64,000 nt of DNA from Atopsyche davidsoni (Eukaryota; Arthropoda; Insecta; Trichoptera; Hydrobiosidae). The notes beneath the pieces were generated by a model. That model did no database searches and had not been told where the DNA came from. It saw only the letters and a program-made list of their open reading frames with translations. Made by a program: the position numbers and the translations under genes. Positions 62,301-64,000 of this stretch are shown one piece after another. The stretch is from NCBI GenBank assembly GCA_022113835.1, contig JAILWY010000001.1, positions 1,798,001 through 1,862,000 on the forward strand, written 5' to 3'. Every line of letters starts with the position of its first letter. Position 1 is the first letter of the stretch.

Positions 62301-63020
62301 CCTCAAAAAAATAACATTGTTTGCATGGTGAAACAAGAAACAACTCAGGTATTAATGCTGTGTATCGATGTATTGTCGATATTTCAGATCAGATGACAAA
62401 CCACTCTTCCTTTCTTCACAATTGAAAATATTCATATAAGTGACGCACGTAGCTTTGTTATATCTGCTGTTGATTTTATCAACACAGTCACGCAATTGAC
62501 CTGAAATGTTGACACTTCGATAATCGATGCACCGCACTGATACCCAACACAGTATATTAATTGCTGCCGGGCCCGCTTTGGTCCTTTCTCATATTAAAAA
62601 AAAATTCACTTCTACACTTATTTAAAGACTTGTTCTATAAATTAAGATAACTAGGATTCAGTAATTACTGAATAGCCATGAAATATTTCTACCTCTGTGC
62701 TCTACCGCATAACAAATTAATTTTAAATACATATATTAGACCCTCACAAAGTGACAAAACTTTATCTCAAACACATGTTTTTTTTTTAATTTGTAGTTTT
62801 TTGTTACAAAAATCTATTTTTTATCATAACCAGAGATTAGACCAATGTGTGCCAAGCCATGTAAAAATATTTTTACAACTTTCACCGGGTTAAGAAGCTT
62901 ATAACTGTAATGCCTTGTTTCTGATTACAGACAACCAGGAATGGGAAAATTGTTGTTTTGCCAAGACTCCCAGGTATAATCCCTCTCAGCGGACACACGC
63001 AGCCATCAGGATGGTTGTAA
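2249..63020 (+). CDS. Trpgamma: TRP-gamma-like TRPC cation channel, 23 exons
   Basis: Spliced gene for a plasma-membrane, non-selective (Ca2+-permeable) cation channel of the TRPC subfamily; insect TRP channels of this group act downstream of phospholipase C. The exons join in phase to give about 1,140 residues from the Met at 17994. Domain order: N-terminal ankyrin repeats (about 38-165), TRP_2-type linker (166-290), hydrophobic pre-S1 and S1-S4 (about 325-515), S5, a pore loop with [10 protein letters not shown] (605-614), S6 (about 622-650), the TRP box EWKFAR (662-667), a basic CIRB-like helix and coiled coil (721-795), then a Ser/His/Pro-rich tail ending SGWL. The opening [13 protein letters not shown] and the absence of a long Lys-Pro repeat favour TRP-gamma over TRP or TRPL. 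Introns 1 and 2 are very large and the later ones compact. The family call is secure; the exact paralogue is from memory. Confidence 0.9.
2465..2800 (+). mobile_element. Mariner transposase 3' remnant
   Basis: Just inside intron 1 the frame through 2531 reads [20 protein letters not shown], the third catalytic Asp region of a mariner DD34D transposase, then [16 protein letters not shown] and a stop at 2728. The first two catalytic regions are absent. Sequence near 2775-2797 (tagtacttatcggactgcc) may be the terminal repeat. The left boundary is uncertain. Confidence 0.75.
4946..5480 (+). mobile_element. Tc1/mariner-like non-autonomous element, copy 1
   Basis: About 535 bp with inverted ends (tagggtgtccaaaaa at the left, tttggacacactgta at the right) and TA at each edge. 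Inside, 5031-5240 encodes only the transposase C-terminal part with [18 protein letters not shown] and [15 protein letters not shown]. The N-terminal half is missing, so it cannot be autonomous. Closely similar to copy 2 at 12152. Confidence 0.85.
6283..6625 (+). repeat. Interspersed repeat family B, copy 1
   Basis: Shares acatcaagtgcctctcccc, aggttggcgatcatttcac, tcatgctacagcagtgttca and ctgctgcccaatagcatta with copies at 30218-30612 and (inverted) 45385-45600. Non-coding; class unknown, possibly a SINE or LINE tail. Confidence 0.7.
9264..9762 (+). repeat. Interspersed repeat family D, copy 1 (about 500 bp)
   Basis: Shares ttctatgtcgaaagttgat at one end and agtcgatttttcgcaaaacg ... gattatgggacc at the other with copies at 17288, 22856 and 33199. 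No terminal inverted repeats and no conserved reading frame seen; class unknown. Confidence 0.75.
12152..12714 (+). mobile_element. Tc1/mariner-like non-autonomous element, copy 2
   Basis: Same family as 4946-5480: inverted ends tagggtgtcc / ggacaccttgta with TA edges and a 69-codon transposase tail (12260-12469) reading [18 protein letters not shown]. It carries about 30 more bases near the left end than copy 1 (after the terminal repeat). The high similarity points to recent spread of the same deleted form. Confidence 0.85.
13777..14427 (+). mobile_element. Pogo/Tigger-like element with nested tRNA-bearing repeat, right end lost
   Basis: Begins after TA with CAGTAGTACCCCGCTTTACG, the terminal repeat also found at 24911 and 46222. 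From about 14073 to 14312 it holds the tRNA-bearing repeat in + orientation, broken off within the tRNA-like part (ggccatg), after which host-element sequence already seen at 14009-14072 resumes. No transposase reading frame. Confidence 0.75.
17288..17860 (+). repeat. Interspersed repeat family D, copy 2, just upstream of exon 2
   Basis: Longest copy; its left side extends to ggcgaaatcgtgtcattta, also present in the 33199 copy. It ends about 115 bp before the exon 2 acceptor. Confidence 0.78.
17976..18106 (+). CDS. Trpgamma: TRP-gamma exon 2, likely canonical start
   Basis: Acceptor attacag, donor AG|gtagga (phase 2). Two consecutive Met codons begin at 17994, followed by the conserved acidic [12 protein letters not shown] segment and [16 protein letters not shown], the start of the TRPC ankyrin region. 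The six codons before the Met (RHSIHG) are open and continuous with exon 1. A copy of the 500-bp interspersed repeat ends about 115 bp upstream of the acceptor. Confidence 0.9.
19150..19510 (-). mobile_element. Non-LTR retrotransposon (LINE) ORF2 3' fragment
   Basis: The minus strand encodes degraded [19 protein letters not shown] and [12 protein letters not shown] ... [15 protein letters not shown] segments, which match the C-terminal part of insect LINE endonuclease/reverse transcriptase proteins. Several stops and frame changes; inactive. Clade not resolved. Confidence 0.65.
22856..23080 (+). repeat. Interspersed repeat family D, partial copy
   Basis: Only the right half is present: cttcaatcgggaaaacaca, agtaaatttataag, then ttttcgcaaaatattt and aaaaactcgaaaatggaccc. 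More diverged than the other copies. Confidence 0.6.
23170..24565. repeat. Tandem duplication containing two pogo-like MITEs
   Basis: A unit starting acacaggaaacagcactcga (23190) recurs from about 23638 (acacaggaaacaacactcga). Each unit ends with a MITE whose ends are inverted forms of cctcgatataacggacc (about 23300-23628 and 23781-24561). The second MITE is split by a TTAA element at 23848-24329. The first contains a run of about 12 G at 23329. Confidence 0.75.
23848..24329. mobile_element. piggyBac-like non-autonomous element with internal 197-bp tandem units, copy 1
   Basis: TTAA at 23844-23847 and 24330-24333. Ends: CACGTTGAACTACGAG at the left and GGCAGTCAACGTG at the right, with the intact left form CACGTTGACTGCC at the internal unit border near 24044. 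Units of about 197 bp begin near 23848 and 24044, with a shortened third. Each unit opens with a hairpin built from cgagataactcgtag and ctacgagttatct. Confidence 0.75.
24555..24860 (+). promoter_or_regulatory. GC-rich island with CRE site and candidate alternative first exon
   Basis: About 300 bp of GC- and CpG-rich sequence in an AT-rich intron. It holds a perfect TGACGTCA (24731-24738), the CREB/ATF site. An ATG at 24801 starts [18 protein letters not shown] and reaches a near-ideal donor CT|gtaagt (24857) in phase 2, the phase exon 3 requires. It could be an internal promoter with its own start exon, or an enhancer or unrelated GC-rich insert. Confidence 0.4.
24911..25647 (-). mobile_element. 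Pogo/Tigger-like element, full length with nested insertion
   Basis: TA-flanked on both sides. Left end CAGTAATACCCTGCTTTACG; right end ggggtactactg is its inverted partner. Without the nested 347-bp repeat (25004-25350) it is about 390 bp, non-coding and MITE-like. Shares its body with 13777-14427 and 45866-46222. Confidence 0.85.
25004..25350 (-). repeat. tRNA-bearing interspersed repeat, complete copy with 11-bp target duplication
   Basis: Flanked by identical TAAACATACAT at 24993-25003 and 25351-25361; the empty site in the 45866-46222 element has one copy. On the minus strand it carries a B-box-like segment (GTGGGTTCAAATCCCACAC) preceded by GGTTAGTACACCGGCCATG. Subterminal inverted repeats (25004-25055 against 25235-25292) enclose the tRNA-like part. 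This is an unusual mix of SINE-like and MITE-like traits. Confidence 0.75.
25940..26270 (-). repeat. tRNA-bearing repeat, second copy, with the best-preserved tRNA-like core
   Basis: The minus strand at about 26117-26047 can be folded roughly as a tRNA: acceptor-like GACTTGC / GCAAGTC, T arm GTGGGTTCGAATCCCAC, and an anticodon loop CATGTAA that would read TGT (Thr). The D arm and anticodon stem are poor. I treat it as a tRNA relic inside the repeat, not a working gene. Confidence 0.6.
28950..29135 (+). repeat. Possible tRNA-derived SINE
   Basis: Shows an A-box-like tggttagattattggatc, a B-box-like ggttcaaatcc 60 bases later, then a GC-richer body (ccaggcatttatggcgctgg). Only one copy in this window, so the call rests on promoter-box spacing alone. 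Confidence 0.35.
30218..30612 (+). repeat. Interspersed repeat family B, copy 2
   Basis: About 395 bp aligning with 6283-6625, including tttctttacaaagctctggc and the tail with cttccagagcacatccctcc and atgcacaagcaacagaatg. A short open frame across it is not conserved as protein between copies. Confidence 0.7.
30634..31278. mobile_element. piggyBac-like non-autonomous element, copy 2
   Basis: TTAA at 30630-30633 and 31279-31282. Left end ACGTTGATTGCC, right end GGCAGTCAACGTG, and an internal unit border taacacgttgactgcc at about 30836. Same hairpin-bearing units as 23848-24329, with a longer unique right part. No transposase. Confidence 0.75.
31684..31945. repeat. Foldback (hairpin) derivative of the tRNA-bearing repeat
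   Basis: Two copies of the same repeat end face each other and meet at the B-box-like segment near 31785. Arms of about 90-100 bp (for example tttaaagaaactctcagaat against tctgagagtttctttaaat) are almost perfectly complementary. Confidence 0.8.
33199..33715 (-). repeat. Interspersed repeat family D, copy 3, inverted
   Basis: Reverse complement of the family: aaaaatcgactgcaccaatc near one end, tttcgacatagaaaaataaa and aatgacacgatttcgccagg near the other. No shared coding capacity. Confidence 0.75.
34266..34520 (-). repeat. tRNA-bearing repeat, degraded copy
   Basis: Shares atatcatcgtgatttgtgtg, the B-box-like segment gaacccacattcccaggc, and the terminal taataaacccgtaatgggta motif with the copy at 25004-25350. 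One subterminal repeat is shortened. Confidence 0.7.
35183..35233 (+). other. Potential G-quadruplex tract
   Basis: At least five runs of three to five G within about 50 bases on the + (transcribed-sense) strand, in a GC-rich patch (35160-35345) of an AT-rich intron. It could form a quadruplex in DNA or nascent RNA. No coding signal supported here. Confidence 0.45.
35484..36231 (+). mobile_element. Helitron, non-autonomous, carrying a RepHel zinc-finger relic
   Basis: Starts A|TCTATAATAATAAAATCC and ends with a hairpin (cgtcattctgtgacg), ctacattttTAG|T, the layout of Helitron termini. From 35834 it reads [18 protein letters not shown] and, in another frame, [12 protein letters not shown], which are conserved N-terminal motifs of the Helitron replicase/helicase protein. 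Frameshifts and stops kill the frame. Confidence 0.8.
38423..39143 (-). mobile_element. Helitron, non-autonomous, inverted partner
   Basis: Reverse orientation of the element at 35484. The 3' end CTAG reads CTAA here, next to the hairpin cgtcacaaaatgacg; the 5' TC end is at 39142-39143; host bases are A and T. The minus strand keeps [15 protein letters not shown] and, out of frame, [15 protein letters not shown], a second replicase motif. Confidence 0.8.
41655..41895 (+). CDS. Trpgamma: TRP-gamma exon 3, ankyrin repeats
   Basis: Acceptor tgttccag, donor CAC|gtaaga. Encodes residues about 38-118 with ankyrin-type helices ([20 protein letters not shown], then [18 protein letters not shown]). 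It starts with the single base completing an Arg codon, immediately followed by two Met codons, which matters for the alternative 5' exon proposed at 24801. Confidence 0.95.
41957..42202 (-). mobile_element. Short Helitron derivative with intact termini
   Basis: 246 bp starting 61 bp after exon 3. On the minus strand it begins TCTACTATAATAATAGCC and ends with hairpin CGTCATTTTATGACG, then GGCTACATTGCTAG, inserted between A and T. Both termini fit the Helitron rule exactly; the coding part is gone. Confidence 0.85.
42230..43000 (-). mobile_element. Internally deleted mariner element
   Basis: The minus strand at 42837-42631 encodes a mariner N-terminal DNA-binding domain ([16 protein letters not shown], then [15 protein letters not shown]). 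A second frame, 42523-42242, holds [20 protein letters not shown] and the third catalytic Asp segment [19 protein letters not shown]. The stretch between DVE and RPHVAKPV, with both first catalytic Asp residues, has been deleted, and the two parts are in different frames. Dead copy; outer ends not precisely placed. Confidence 0.85.
42840..45384. other. Intron 3 flanks of the nested glycosyltransferase gene
   Basis: About 43000-43875 and 44704-45384 are AT-rich. A duplicate-looking aagacttaagacttaa lies near 43664. No splice-supported exon or second gene is visible. Upstream of the nested gene's ATG (44703, minus strand) I see no clear promoter motif. Confidence 0.5.
43876..44703 (-). CDS. Intronless GT43 beta-1,3-glucuronosyltransferase-like protein, catalytic residues altered
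   Basis: An uninterrupted 275-codon frame in the 3.7-kb intron between TRP-gamma exons 3 and 4, opposite strand. Type II membrane topology: a short cytosolic end, hydrophobic anchor at about 12-30, short stem, then a GT43 domain. Family hallmarks: PTVIAITST (50-58), [22 protein letters not shown] (77-89), GLQWVRRKF (137-145), [14 protein letters not shown] (151-164), [18 protein letters not shown] (211-220), [13 protein letters not shown] and LVWNTKTE near the end. Active relatives transfer GlcA from UDP-GlcA in the Golgi to the proteoglycan linker or to glycoproteins. Here the DDD metal motif reads DEG (154-156), the catalytic-base Glu is Gly (243) and the His of the WHT motif is Asn (270). 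Lack of introns suggests a retrocopy; I see no clear poly-A tract. TTTATT near 43707 could be its AATAAA signal. It is an expressed pseudoenzyme, a diverged enzyme or a young pseudogene. Confidence 0.85.
   Translation of the reverse strand: MSELNNYVKIPKMLCIFYSILCAFFIIFLMSNNSTLKCLYDSYRTKVTRPTVIAITSTQKSNAQVAELTRLSQTVMLVHNIHWVVVEDGRNINREINDILHEIRAGYSHIVIDTEYRSDLDESSFDLIPEAKLKNAGLQWVRRKFDDGIVFFMDEGNTYSMEVFNKMRRIKKVGVWAVGLADGVSVDRPLLDADRRRVVGFSYGSGDYNEFPLKMSGFAVHVNLLKKCPNARFTNYSGSCFHGSDLLEQMVSREDLEPLGSNCSRVLVWNTKTET
45385..45600 (-). repeat. Interspersed repeat family B, copy 3, next to exon 4
   Basis: Inverted relative to the other copies; contains gtcgccagcctcctctgaga and aggcacttgatgaagtagac. 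It ends about 40 bp before the exon 4 acceptor, so it may supply or disturb branch-point sequence. A weaker relative is at about 34848-34925. Confidence 0.7.
45641..45783 (+). CDS. Trpgamma: TRP-gamma exon 4, last ankyrin repeat
   Basis: Acceptor tttttttgtag, donor AG|gtaagc (phase 2). Residues about 119-166: [20 protein letters not shown] followed by the ankyrin signature [19 protein letters not shown]. Repeat-derived sequence ends only about 40 bp upstream of the acceptor. Confidence 0.95.
45866..46222 (+). mobile_element. Pogo/Tigger-like element, left end truncated, no nested repeat
   Basis: Lies in the intron between exons 4 and 5. The body matches the copies at 13777 and 24911, and the right end is complete (gcggggtattactg followed by TA). 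It has no tRNA-bearing insertion, so it shows the empty target site. Confidence 0.8.
46329..46518 (+). CDS. Trpgamma: TRP-gamma exon 5, TRP_2 linker domain
   Basis: Acceptor tttctcag, donor AAG|gtcagc. Residues about 166-229, starting CGCDEC and including [18 protein letters not shown] and [12 protein letters not shown], the strongly conserved TRPC linker after the ankyrin repeats. The Cys/His-rich start (CGCDEC) is typical of TRPC channels. An open frame continues past the donor but leaves the family pattern at once. Confidence 0.95.
47169..47351 (+). CDS. Trpgamma: TRP-gamma exon 6, TRP_2 linker domain
   Basis: Acceptor ccaatgcag, donor AAG|gtgtga, both phase 0. Residues about 230-290: [20 protein letters not shown] and [14 protein letters not shown], matching the helical linker of TRPC channels. 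The next intron begins with a TTAA-flanked 975-bp element only 28 bp downstream. Confidence 0.95.
47383..48357. mobile_element. TTAA-flanked (piggyBac-like) 975-bp element
   Basis: TTAA at 47379-47382 and 48358-48361. Ends CTCTTTGCACTCGAGAGG and CTCGAGTGCAAAGG are inverted repeats of about 16 bp. No transposase frame. The middle (about 47534-47830) looks different: it opens with the inverted pair TGTAGCGGT / ACCGCTACA and holds TATA- and AATAAA-like motifs, possibly an inserted LTR. Confidence 0.75.
49299..49533 (+). CDS. Trpgamma: TRP-gamma exon 7, pre-S1 and S1
   Basis: Acceptor ggttgcag, donor T|gtaagt (phase 1). Residues about 291-369: [20 protein letters not shown], a hydrophobic pre-S1 segment near 325-342, then [18 protein letters not shown], the start of S1. 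The open frame upstream of 49299 reads into intron and is not part of the protein. Confidence 0.95.
50296..50442 (+). CDS. Trpgamma: TRP-gamma exon 8, end of S1 and S2
   Basis: Acceptor tttttttttcag, donor G|gtaaga (phase 1). Residues about 369-418: rest of S1 ([11 protein letters not shown]), the acidic extracellular loop [14 protein letters not shown], and the start of S2 ([15 protein letters not shown]). Confidence 0.95.
52520..52775 (+). CDS. Trpgamma: TRP-gamma exon 9, S2-S3 and start of S4
   Basis: Acceptor cacctgcag, donor AG|gtagtt (phase 2). Residues about 418-503: [21 protein letters not shown]3 ([20 protein letters not shown]), the S3-S4 loop with [13 protein letters not shown], and ANIF at the start of S4. 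Confidence 0.95.
53136..53269 (+). CDS. Trpgamma: TRP-gamma exon 10, S4 and start of S5
   Basis: Acceptor aatttttag, donor G|gtaagt (phase 1). Residues about 503-548: [20 protein letters not shown], the TRPC S4 and S4-S5 linker, then [20 protein letters not shown] in S5. No continuous open frame longer than this exon exists here; the splice sites define it. Confidence 0.93.
53352..53481 (+). CDS. Trpgamma: TRP-gamma exon 11, end of S5 and pore turret
   Basis: Acceptor tttttacag, donor AA|gtaagt (phase 2). Residues about 548-591: [17 protein letters not shown] then the extracellular turret. It carries two Cys (about 564 and 583) that could form the turret disulfide known in TRPC channels, and two N-glycosylation sequons, NSS (about 570) and NMT (about 576). 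Confidence 0.93.
53836..54031 (+). CDS. Trpgamma: TRP-gamma exon 12, pore loop and S6
   Basis: Acceptor tactttcag, donor TCG|gtaaat. Residues about 591-656. Pore helix and filter region [20 protein letters not shown] with an acidic Asp (about 608), then S6: [20 protein letters not shown] and [12 protein letters not shown]. The filter region agrees with the cation-selective insect TRP pattern. Confidence 0.96.
54217..54408 (+). CDS. Trpgamma: TRP-gamma exon 13, TRP box
   Basis: Acceptor tttattttag, donor AGG|gtcagt, phase 0 at both ends. Residues 657-720: the TRP box EWKFAR (662-667) follows S6 directly, then the Pro-rich TRP box 2 region [19 protein letters not shown] and a basic segment. 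Confidence 0.96.
55151..55192 (+). CDS. Trpgamma: TRP-gamma exon 14, 42-nt micro-exon
   Basis: Acceptor tttgtttaag, donor CAG|gtaagt; 14 codons in phase 0, encoding [14 protein letters not shown]. It precedes the basic helix of the next exon and matches the start of the calmodulin/IP3-receptor binding (CIRB) region of TRPC channels. Its length is a multiple of three, so skipping would keep the frame. Confidence 0.88.
56253..56436 (+). CDS. Trpgamma: TRP-gamma exon 15, CIRB helix and coiled coil
   Basis: Acceptor attcaacag, donor G|gtgggt (phase 1). Residues about 735-796: [17 protein letters not shown], a basic amphipathic helix of the CIRB type, then [20 protein letters not shown] with heptad spacing (coiled coil) and a Ser/Thr/Gly tail. 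A donor 4 nt downstream (gtacca) would break the frame into exon 16. Confidence 0.93.
57286..57407 (+). CDS. Trpgamma: TRP-gamma exon 16, tail segment
   Basis: Acceptor ccttttcag, donor CAG|gtttgt (phase 0). Residues about 796-836: a Gly/Lys/Arg-rich start ([18 protein letters not shown]) then [20 protein letters not shown]. If the donor is not used the frame stays open for 16 more codons. Confidence 0.9.
59059..59234 (+). CDS. Trpgamma: TRP-gamma exon 17, His/Ser-rich tail
   Basis: Acceptor gattatag, donor AG|gtagaa (phase 2). Residues about 837-895: His-rich [10 protein letters not shown], a GIFGGGGS turn, [20 protein letters not shown] (many possible phosphorylation sites), and ALTLNMAR. 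No known fold; likely disordered. Confidence 0.88.
60043..60141 (+). CDS. Trpgamma: TRP-gamma exon 18, basic amphipathic segment
   Basis: Acceptor caaatcag, donor AG|gtgtgt (phase 2). Residues about 895-928: [20 protein letters not shown] then [10 protein letters not shown]. The strongly basic, Trp-led helix resembles a calmodulin- or lipid-binding element of insect TRP tails. Binding is inferred. Confidence 0.88.
60755..60939 (+). CDS. Trpgamma: TRP-gamma exon 19, Ser/Pro-rich tail
   Basis: Acceptor ttctcag, donor G|gtaaga (phase 1). Residues about 928-990: [20 protein letters not shown], then [20 protein letters not shown] with repeated S-P and S-D sites, and RHRSHSHG. The frame is the one that joins the neighbouring exons; the longer open frame one base over is a shadow. 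Confidence 0.85.
61017..61123 (+). CDS. Trpgamma: TRP-gamma exon 20, polybasic tail segment
   Basis: Acceptor atttttcag, donor AAG|gtaaca (phase 0). Residues about 990-1025: [20 protein letters not shown], then a Pro-rich [15 protein letters not shown]. The KKKRKK cluster could bind acidic lipid or calmodulin; this is inference. Confidence 0.87.
61217..61325 (+). CDS. Trpgamma: TRP-gamma exon 21, tail segment
   Basis: Acceptor tatatccag, donor G|gtataa (phase 1). Residues about 1026-1062: [20 protein letters not shown] followed by [16 protein letters not shown]. No recognised domain; membership rests on splice sites, phase and an open frame. Confidence 0.82.
61701..61849 (+). CDS. Trpgamma: TRP-gamma exon 22, acidic/Ser tail segment
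   Basis: Acceptor tttctttag, donor AAG|gtactg. Residues about 1062-1111: [47 protein letters not shown]. Low complexity and probably disordered. Phase 2 at the start (completing an Asp codon) and phase 0 at the end fit both neighbours. Confidence 0.83.
62931..63020 (+). CDS. Trpgamma: TRP-gamma exon 23, short-form C terminus ending SGWL
   Basis: Acceptor ctgattacag. Thirty codons, [20 protein letters not shown] then GHTQPSGWL, then TAA at 63018-63020. The last residues Gly-Trp-Leu match the C-terminal PDZ ligand that I recall in Drosophila TRP, which binds the scaffold INAD. The stop lies inside TT|gtaagt (donor at 63017), so an alternative transcript could splice out before the last Leu codon is complete. 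A candidate polyadenylation signal AATAAA is at 63417-63422. Confidence 0.82.
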   Translation, partial: TTRNGKIVVLPRLPGIIPLSGHTQPSGWL

Positions 63021-63978
63021 GTGCTTCTAGTGATATCAAAAAACATTATTCCAAGAACTCCTCACATGTGTGAATATGTTACTTCCATATCTAGTTAAGA
63101 TGAAAATACGACTGGAAATATGCACAAATACTCAGCAGCATGGTATAACACCAAGAAAAACAATTAAGTGTTAATTATTGTGAAGCAGTACCAATAGTGA
63201 TTCATCAACATTAATGATTGTATTGTAATGACAAATGTTATAATCTCTATGTTTTACGGCAAAAACCCCTCTTGTATGTAAGGCACTCAGTAAAACCTTG
63301 CCTAGTACAGTAATACTAATTGGTAAATTTTAAAAAAAACCAACACACAGAGTAGTGTAACAGGAAACCTGTGCAATCCCTTTTTATTATTATTGAACAC
63401 TTTTTCTGAGTTCATTAATAAAAATATGCCAATCATATTTTTTATTTTAACTCGATGTATTTTAAAGTAATATTACAAGTGGCATTAGATGTACATGTTT
63501 TTAAGTTTGATCAGCATGAATTTTCAAAAATGCTATCTTTCCCAACGGTATGTGTTAGAAGTCAGTTATTGTGGCTGTACTAAGCAGGGTATTGCTGTTT
63601 TGTTTATTCACACTTCAGATTTGATCAAATTCTCAATGTGAGTATTTTCAGTGATAAATTTATTTCTATACTTACCTACGTTGCAGAGCAGGGTGAAACA
63701 CAACGCCTAAAAATCAAATTATATTAAATATGACCAAAAATAATATGTAAAAAGTGTGTAGATTAAGATGTAGTGCTAAGATTACAAAAAAAACAACATA
63801 TTTTCTCTGTATCCATTGAGTCCTAGTTCCCATTATTTTCGTTCTATTCCCAACACTTTTCATGAGCCCATCCATCATAAAAATAAAAGGTTTATTTCGT
63901 ATAGTGGACCAGAAGCAATATCATTAAGAAAAGAGTTCTAAATTTATCATAGATTTTACATAATTATTTTTATTGCAG
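63021..63978 (+). other. 3' UTR of the short form or last visible intron
   Basis: AT-rich. AATAAA at 63417-63422 and again near 63883 could end the SGWL transcript. If the donor at 63017 is used, the whole stretch is an intron of 962 bp ending at the acceptor tattgcag (63978). Confidence 0.5.
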
Positions 63979-64000
63979 TGGAAAGCGAGATTCTAAAATA
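63979..64000 (+). CDS. Trpgamma: Possible alternative downstream TRP-gamma exon, cut by the window end
   Basis: A strong acceptor (tttttattgcag) is followed by 22 open bases. Joined to the donor at 63017, phase 2 is satisfied: the Leu codon and stop are replaced by Phe followed by GKRDSKI. This would extend the protein and remove the GWL end. Only the start of the exon is visible. Confidence 0.45.

Larger units (their letters stand above)
46519..62930. other. Later introns (5 to 22), no additional genes
   Basis: Introns of about 80 to 2,080 bp between exons 5 and 23. Except for the TTAA element at 47383 they are AT-rich and lack recognisable transposons. 57408-57530 and 51180-51280 are less AT-rich and exon-like; both are treated as findings. 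48362-49298 has only a Ser/Thr-rich short open frame without support. Confidence 0.5.

Overview
The window is AT-rich animal DNA, most likely from an insect. Long introns are crowded with degraded Tc1/mariner, pogo/Tigger-like, piggyBac-like, Helitron, LINE and tRNA-bearing repeats. All of the main coding signal belongs to one multi-exon gene on the + strand, a canonical TRPC-type cation channel that best matches insect TRP-gamma. I followed 23 exons with compatible splice phases from 2249 to 63020. Counted from the Met at 17994 they encode about 1,140 residues, close to the roughly 1,130 I recall for Drosophila TRP-gamma. The assignment rests on recognising the protein family, not on a database search.

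Layout. 1-2248: upstream or intron sequence with no supported gene. 2249-2394: first visible exon, an in-frame N-terminal extension or 5' leader. 2395-17975: intron of 15.6 kb with a mariner remnant, twin Tc1-like elements, a Tigger-like composite and copies of two other repeat families. 17976-18106: exon with the likely canonical start. 18107-41654: intron of 23.5 kb with a LINE fragment, a tandem duplication holding a nested piggyBac-type element, a GC-rich CRE-containing island, tRNA-bearing repeats and an inverted Helitron pair. 41655-47351: ankyrin and TRP-domain exons. The first intron in this stretch holds a Helitron, a mariner relic and an intronless minus-strand gene. 49299-54408: transmembrane core, pore and TRP box. 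55151-63020: cytoplasmic tail, ending in Ser-Gly-Trp-Leu.

The second gene, 43876-44703 on the minus strand, is an intact intronless open frame of the GT43 beta-1,3-glucuronosyltransferase family (GlcAT/B3GAT). It keeps the fold motifs, but the third Asp of the DxD motif, the catalytic Glu and the UDP-contacting His are all replaced. It looks like a retrocopy that has become a pseudoenzyme or a decaying gene.

The most interesting points are the glucuronosyltransferase-like nested gene; a channel stop codon that overlaps a near-perfect splice donor, with a phase-matched acceptor at the window end, so two C-termini are possible; a CpG-rich intronic island with a TGACGTCA site and a phase-matched mini-exon; and a tRNA-carrying repeat that appears to have been amplified inside a Tigger-like element. 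I found no CRISPR array, rRNA or convincing functional tRNA gene.
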